In this document: positions 52,558 through 53,157 of the stretch, piece after piece
How positions within the stretch are numbered: the first letter of the stretch is position 1
How the letters are laid out: every line of letters begins with the position of its first letter
Source: Chrysomallon squamiferum
Lineage: Eukaryota > Mollusca > Gastropoda > Neomphalida > Peltospiridae
Reading direction: 5' to 3'
DNA length: 53,157 bases
Assembly: GCA_012295275.1 (NCBI GenBank)
Contig: CM022675.1
Span: 36,956 to 90,112 of the forward strand
Translations under genes and position numbers: made by a program
Notes under the pieces: model-generated
What the model was told of the DNA's origin: nothing
Database searches by the model: none
Seen by the model: the letters and a program-made list of their open reading frames with translations, nothing else

Positions 52558-52681
52558 TTGTACCTATGGTGAACAGTCCACCGGTAATCCATTTTCAAGT
52601 ACAAATTACCGTATTAGCCACTACGAGGTGGGGGTGTCATCACTCATCAGGTGACTCCGTGTCGCTGCATTTTAGGTACAA
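52558..52681. repeat. 124-bp element with 9-bp terminal inverted repeat
   Basis: Flanked by TTGTACCTA and its exact complement TAGGTACAA; the interior is GC-richer than its surroundings (CCACCGG, GAGGTGGGGGTG, GGTGACTCCGTG). Possibly a very short MITE or a structured element. Only one copy noticed in the window. Confidence 0.3.
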
Positions 52682-52814
52682 TTAATTAAAACAATGGTGA
52701 GCAATCATCTAAAATTTACTTTGAATTCAAACAGAATACGACACATAGCAAATAAGAAAAAAGAACTTATTTTATAATTTCCGTTGTTACTATTCTTATT
52801 AGGCTGTGTGTGAC

Positions 52815-53001
<187 letters not shown>

Positions 53002-53157
53002 AACAACAACAAGGGGAAATATTGACAATGTTTACGGTGAAATTGACATCGGTAGCGAGTTCCGACACCCAGTTTTCAAACTTTCATCAGAGCGCTGTCA
53101 TGGAAACCGTCTGTGTGTCTGTGTGCGTGTCGCGTTTTGGAGTGACCGTGTTGTGTA

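Overview
The window is animal genomic DNA: split genes with GT-AG introns, no operons, AT-rich introns and very dense di-, tri- and tetranucleotide microsatellites. Its main content is one multigene family of putative type I membrane receptors. A mollusc or other lophotrochozoan is my best guess, from the WSC/C-type-lectin combination and the repeat style, but nothing in the sequence proves it.

Each complete gene has ten coding exons: (1) signal peptide; (2) N-terminal half of a C-type-lectin-like domain (CTLD1); (3+4) a WSC domain; (5) C-terminal half of CTLD1; (6+7) a second CTLD; (8) a Thr-rich stalk; (9) a transmembrane helix; (10) a long cytoplasmic tail with many tyrosines. The WSC module therefore lies inside CTLD1, exactly at the intron position that also splits CTLD2, and it is a phase 1-1 cassette. 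This CTLD-[WSC]-CTLD-stalk-TM-tyrosine-tail layout is the most striking feature of the window.

Layout. 1-2280: inverted copy of a module found again at about 40,990-42,960 (promoter-like block, decayed THAP-like ORF, microsatellites, fragment of an unidentified ORF). 3548-7462 (minus): gene A, exons 4-10, with its 5' part lost or hidden in a 200-N gap (7958-8157). 9704-17365 (plus): gene B, complete, 742 aa, the reference copy. 18459-25639 (plus): gene C, complete exon set, but an 11-nt insertion in the stalk exon gives a stop, predicting a 372-aa secreted form. 26580-26636: orphan exon 3 fragment. 27453-34900 (plus): gene D, 541 aa, short stalk and short tail. 36265-41100: mosaic of duplicated pieces, including gene F (exons 4-5 only), an orphan exon 1, and two copies of the unidentified ORF. 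43009-51334 (plus): gene E, divergent in the middle but near-identical to the others in exons 2 and 10, with two tandem first exons and a nonsense frameshift in exon 3. 51335-53157: gene-free, microsatellites and a small inverted-repeat element.

Reading the family together: the extracellular part looks like a ligand-binding ectodomain (protein or glycan, unknown), and the tail looks like a phosphotyrosine docking or sorting platform. Differences between copies concentrate in short CTLD loops, stalk repeat number and tail tyrosine content, while frameworks are almost identical. That suggests a diversifying recognition-receptor cluster (immune or allorecognition-like), shaped by tandem and inverted duplication and gene conversion. 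Function is inferred, not shown.
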